Below the pieces are notes generated by a model. That model worked only from the letters and a program-made list of their open reading frames with translations, was not told the DNA's origin and did not search any database. Position numbers and translations under genes: made by a program. 5,894 nt of DNA from Methanosphaera sp. (GTDB lineage: Archaea > Methanobacteriota > Methanobacteria > Methanobacteriales > Methanobacteriaceae), in the NCBI GenBank assembly GCA_013330915.1, contig DUHK01000097.1, positions 1 to 5,894 on the forward strand, given 5' to 3'. Of the stretch, positions 5,388-5,894 are shown piece by piece; position 1 is the stretch's first letter; every line of letters begins with the position of its first letter.

Positions 5388-5894
5388 TTAATATCCTAAT
5401 AATATTTTAATTCCTATTAAGATTAGTATAATACCACCGATAATCTGGAACTTATCCCCAAAGATATTGCCCAATTTTTTCCCGATATATATTCCAACTA
5501 TGCTGAATAGGAATGCTACAATACCTATTATAAGGCTAGGGAATAATGGGTTGGTGTTTAAAAAGGCAAAACTTAAACCAACGGCAAATGCGTCGATACT
5601 TGTAGCAATTGCTAGTAATGTGACTTCTTTAAAACTAAAGTTATCAGTTATTTCTTCTTCATCACCAGTTAAGCTTTCTCTTATCATGTTTAAACCAATC
5701 AGTAACAATAGGATAAATCCGATTATTGGGGCAATGAATGAAACAAAGGATGTTATGGTACTTCCACAGAAATATCCTAATAGTGGCATTAGTGCTTGGA
5801 AACCTCCAAAGAACACACCATACCAAATTATTTGTAATTTAGTCAAGTGTTTCTGTGTAAAACCCTTGGTAATTGAAACACTGAATGCGTCCAT
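5388..5894 (-). CDS. mntP: Manganese efflux pump MntP (DUF204 family), N-terminus beyond the window
   Basis: This is an integral membrane protein that exports Mn(II). The visible 168 residues have the family's internal duplication: MDAFSVSI at the left end and IDAFAVGLSFAF at 100-111, each bearing the conserved aspartate used for cation transport. Hydrophobic segments lie near residues 22-42, 48-69, 89-111, 118-137 and 148-166, with a charged loop (GDEEEITDN, 77-85) separating the halves. The first visible ATG (5894-5892) is almost certainly not the true start. In MntP proteins the MDAF motif sits inside the first membrane helix, some 15-20 residues from the N-terminus, so the gene should continue past the right edge to about 185 residues in total. 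Its promoter, and any metal-responsive control, is outside the window. The stop is TAA at 5388-5390. Confidence 0.92.
   Translation of the reverse strand: MDAFSVSITKGFTQKHLTKLQIIWYGVFFGGFQALMPLLGYFCGSTITSFVSFIAPIIGFILLLLIGLNMIRESLTGDEEEITDNFSFKEVTLLAIATSIDAFAVGLSFAFLNTNPLFPSLIIGIVAFLFSIVGIYIGKKLGNIFGDKFQIIGGIILILIGIKILLGY

Noticed and set aside
5371..5390. Direct repeats GTGATTA at 5371-5377 and 5384-5390
   Set aside because: Two 7-base copies 13 bases apart, one covering the mntP stop codon, could easily be chance and lie behind a gene rather than at a promoter.

Overview
The window looks like chromosomal DNA of a very AT-rich methanogenic archaeon of the order Methanobacteriales. Methanosphaera is the best guess and Methanobrevibacter the main alternative; this is an inference from gene content and base composition, not a database match. 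The evidence is an AtwA/component A2 gene (an activation factor for methyl-coenzyme M reductase), an archaeal-type NMN adenylyltransferase, an archaeal cobinamide-salvage enzyme (CbiZ), an archaeal tRNA-Gln with A1-U72, GGTGA-type ribosome binding sites and TTTATATA-type archaeal promoters. No mobile element, CRISPR array, phage gene or obvious defence system is visible. Most genes are housekeeping genes, and the unusual points concern how they are joined.

Layout. Positions 1-1718 (minus strand) hold a two-gene operon: nadM (NAD synthesis) followed after 18 bases by an HD-domain dNTPase-like phosphohydrolase, which runs off the left edge. Positions 1719-1996 are an AT-rich intergenic region with divergent promoters, one towards nadM and one towards a tRNA. 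Positions 1997-2068 encode tRNA-Gln (anticodon CUG), and only 20 bases later cbiZ starts on the same strand (2089-3144), so the two probably share a transcript. cbiZ converges on, and overlaps by 12 bases, a universal stress protein gene (3133-3528, minus). That gene is the second gene of an operon headed by atwA (3539-5221, minus). A 166-base intergenic region (5222-5387) holds the probable atwA promoter and a C-rich, A/T-flanked element behind mntP. mntP (manganese efflux, minus) enters from the right edge without its first residues.

Functional picture. AtwA supports ATP-dependent activation of the nickel enzyme that makes methane. CbiZ salvages corrinoid precursors, which matter for corrinoid methyltransferases such as those methanol-using methanogens depend on. 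NadM supplies NAD, the HD protein probably controls dNTP pools, and MntP exports manganese. These are core physiology, and I do not see a single new multi-gene system. The items most worth a second look are the tRNA-Gln/cbiZ junction with a T-tract between ribosome binding site and start codon, the anti-Shine-Dalgarno-like element downstream of mntP, and the unassigned C-terminal extension of CbiZ.
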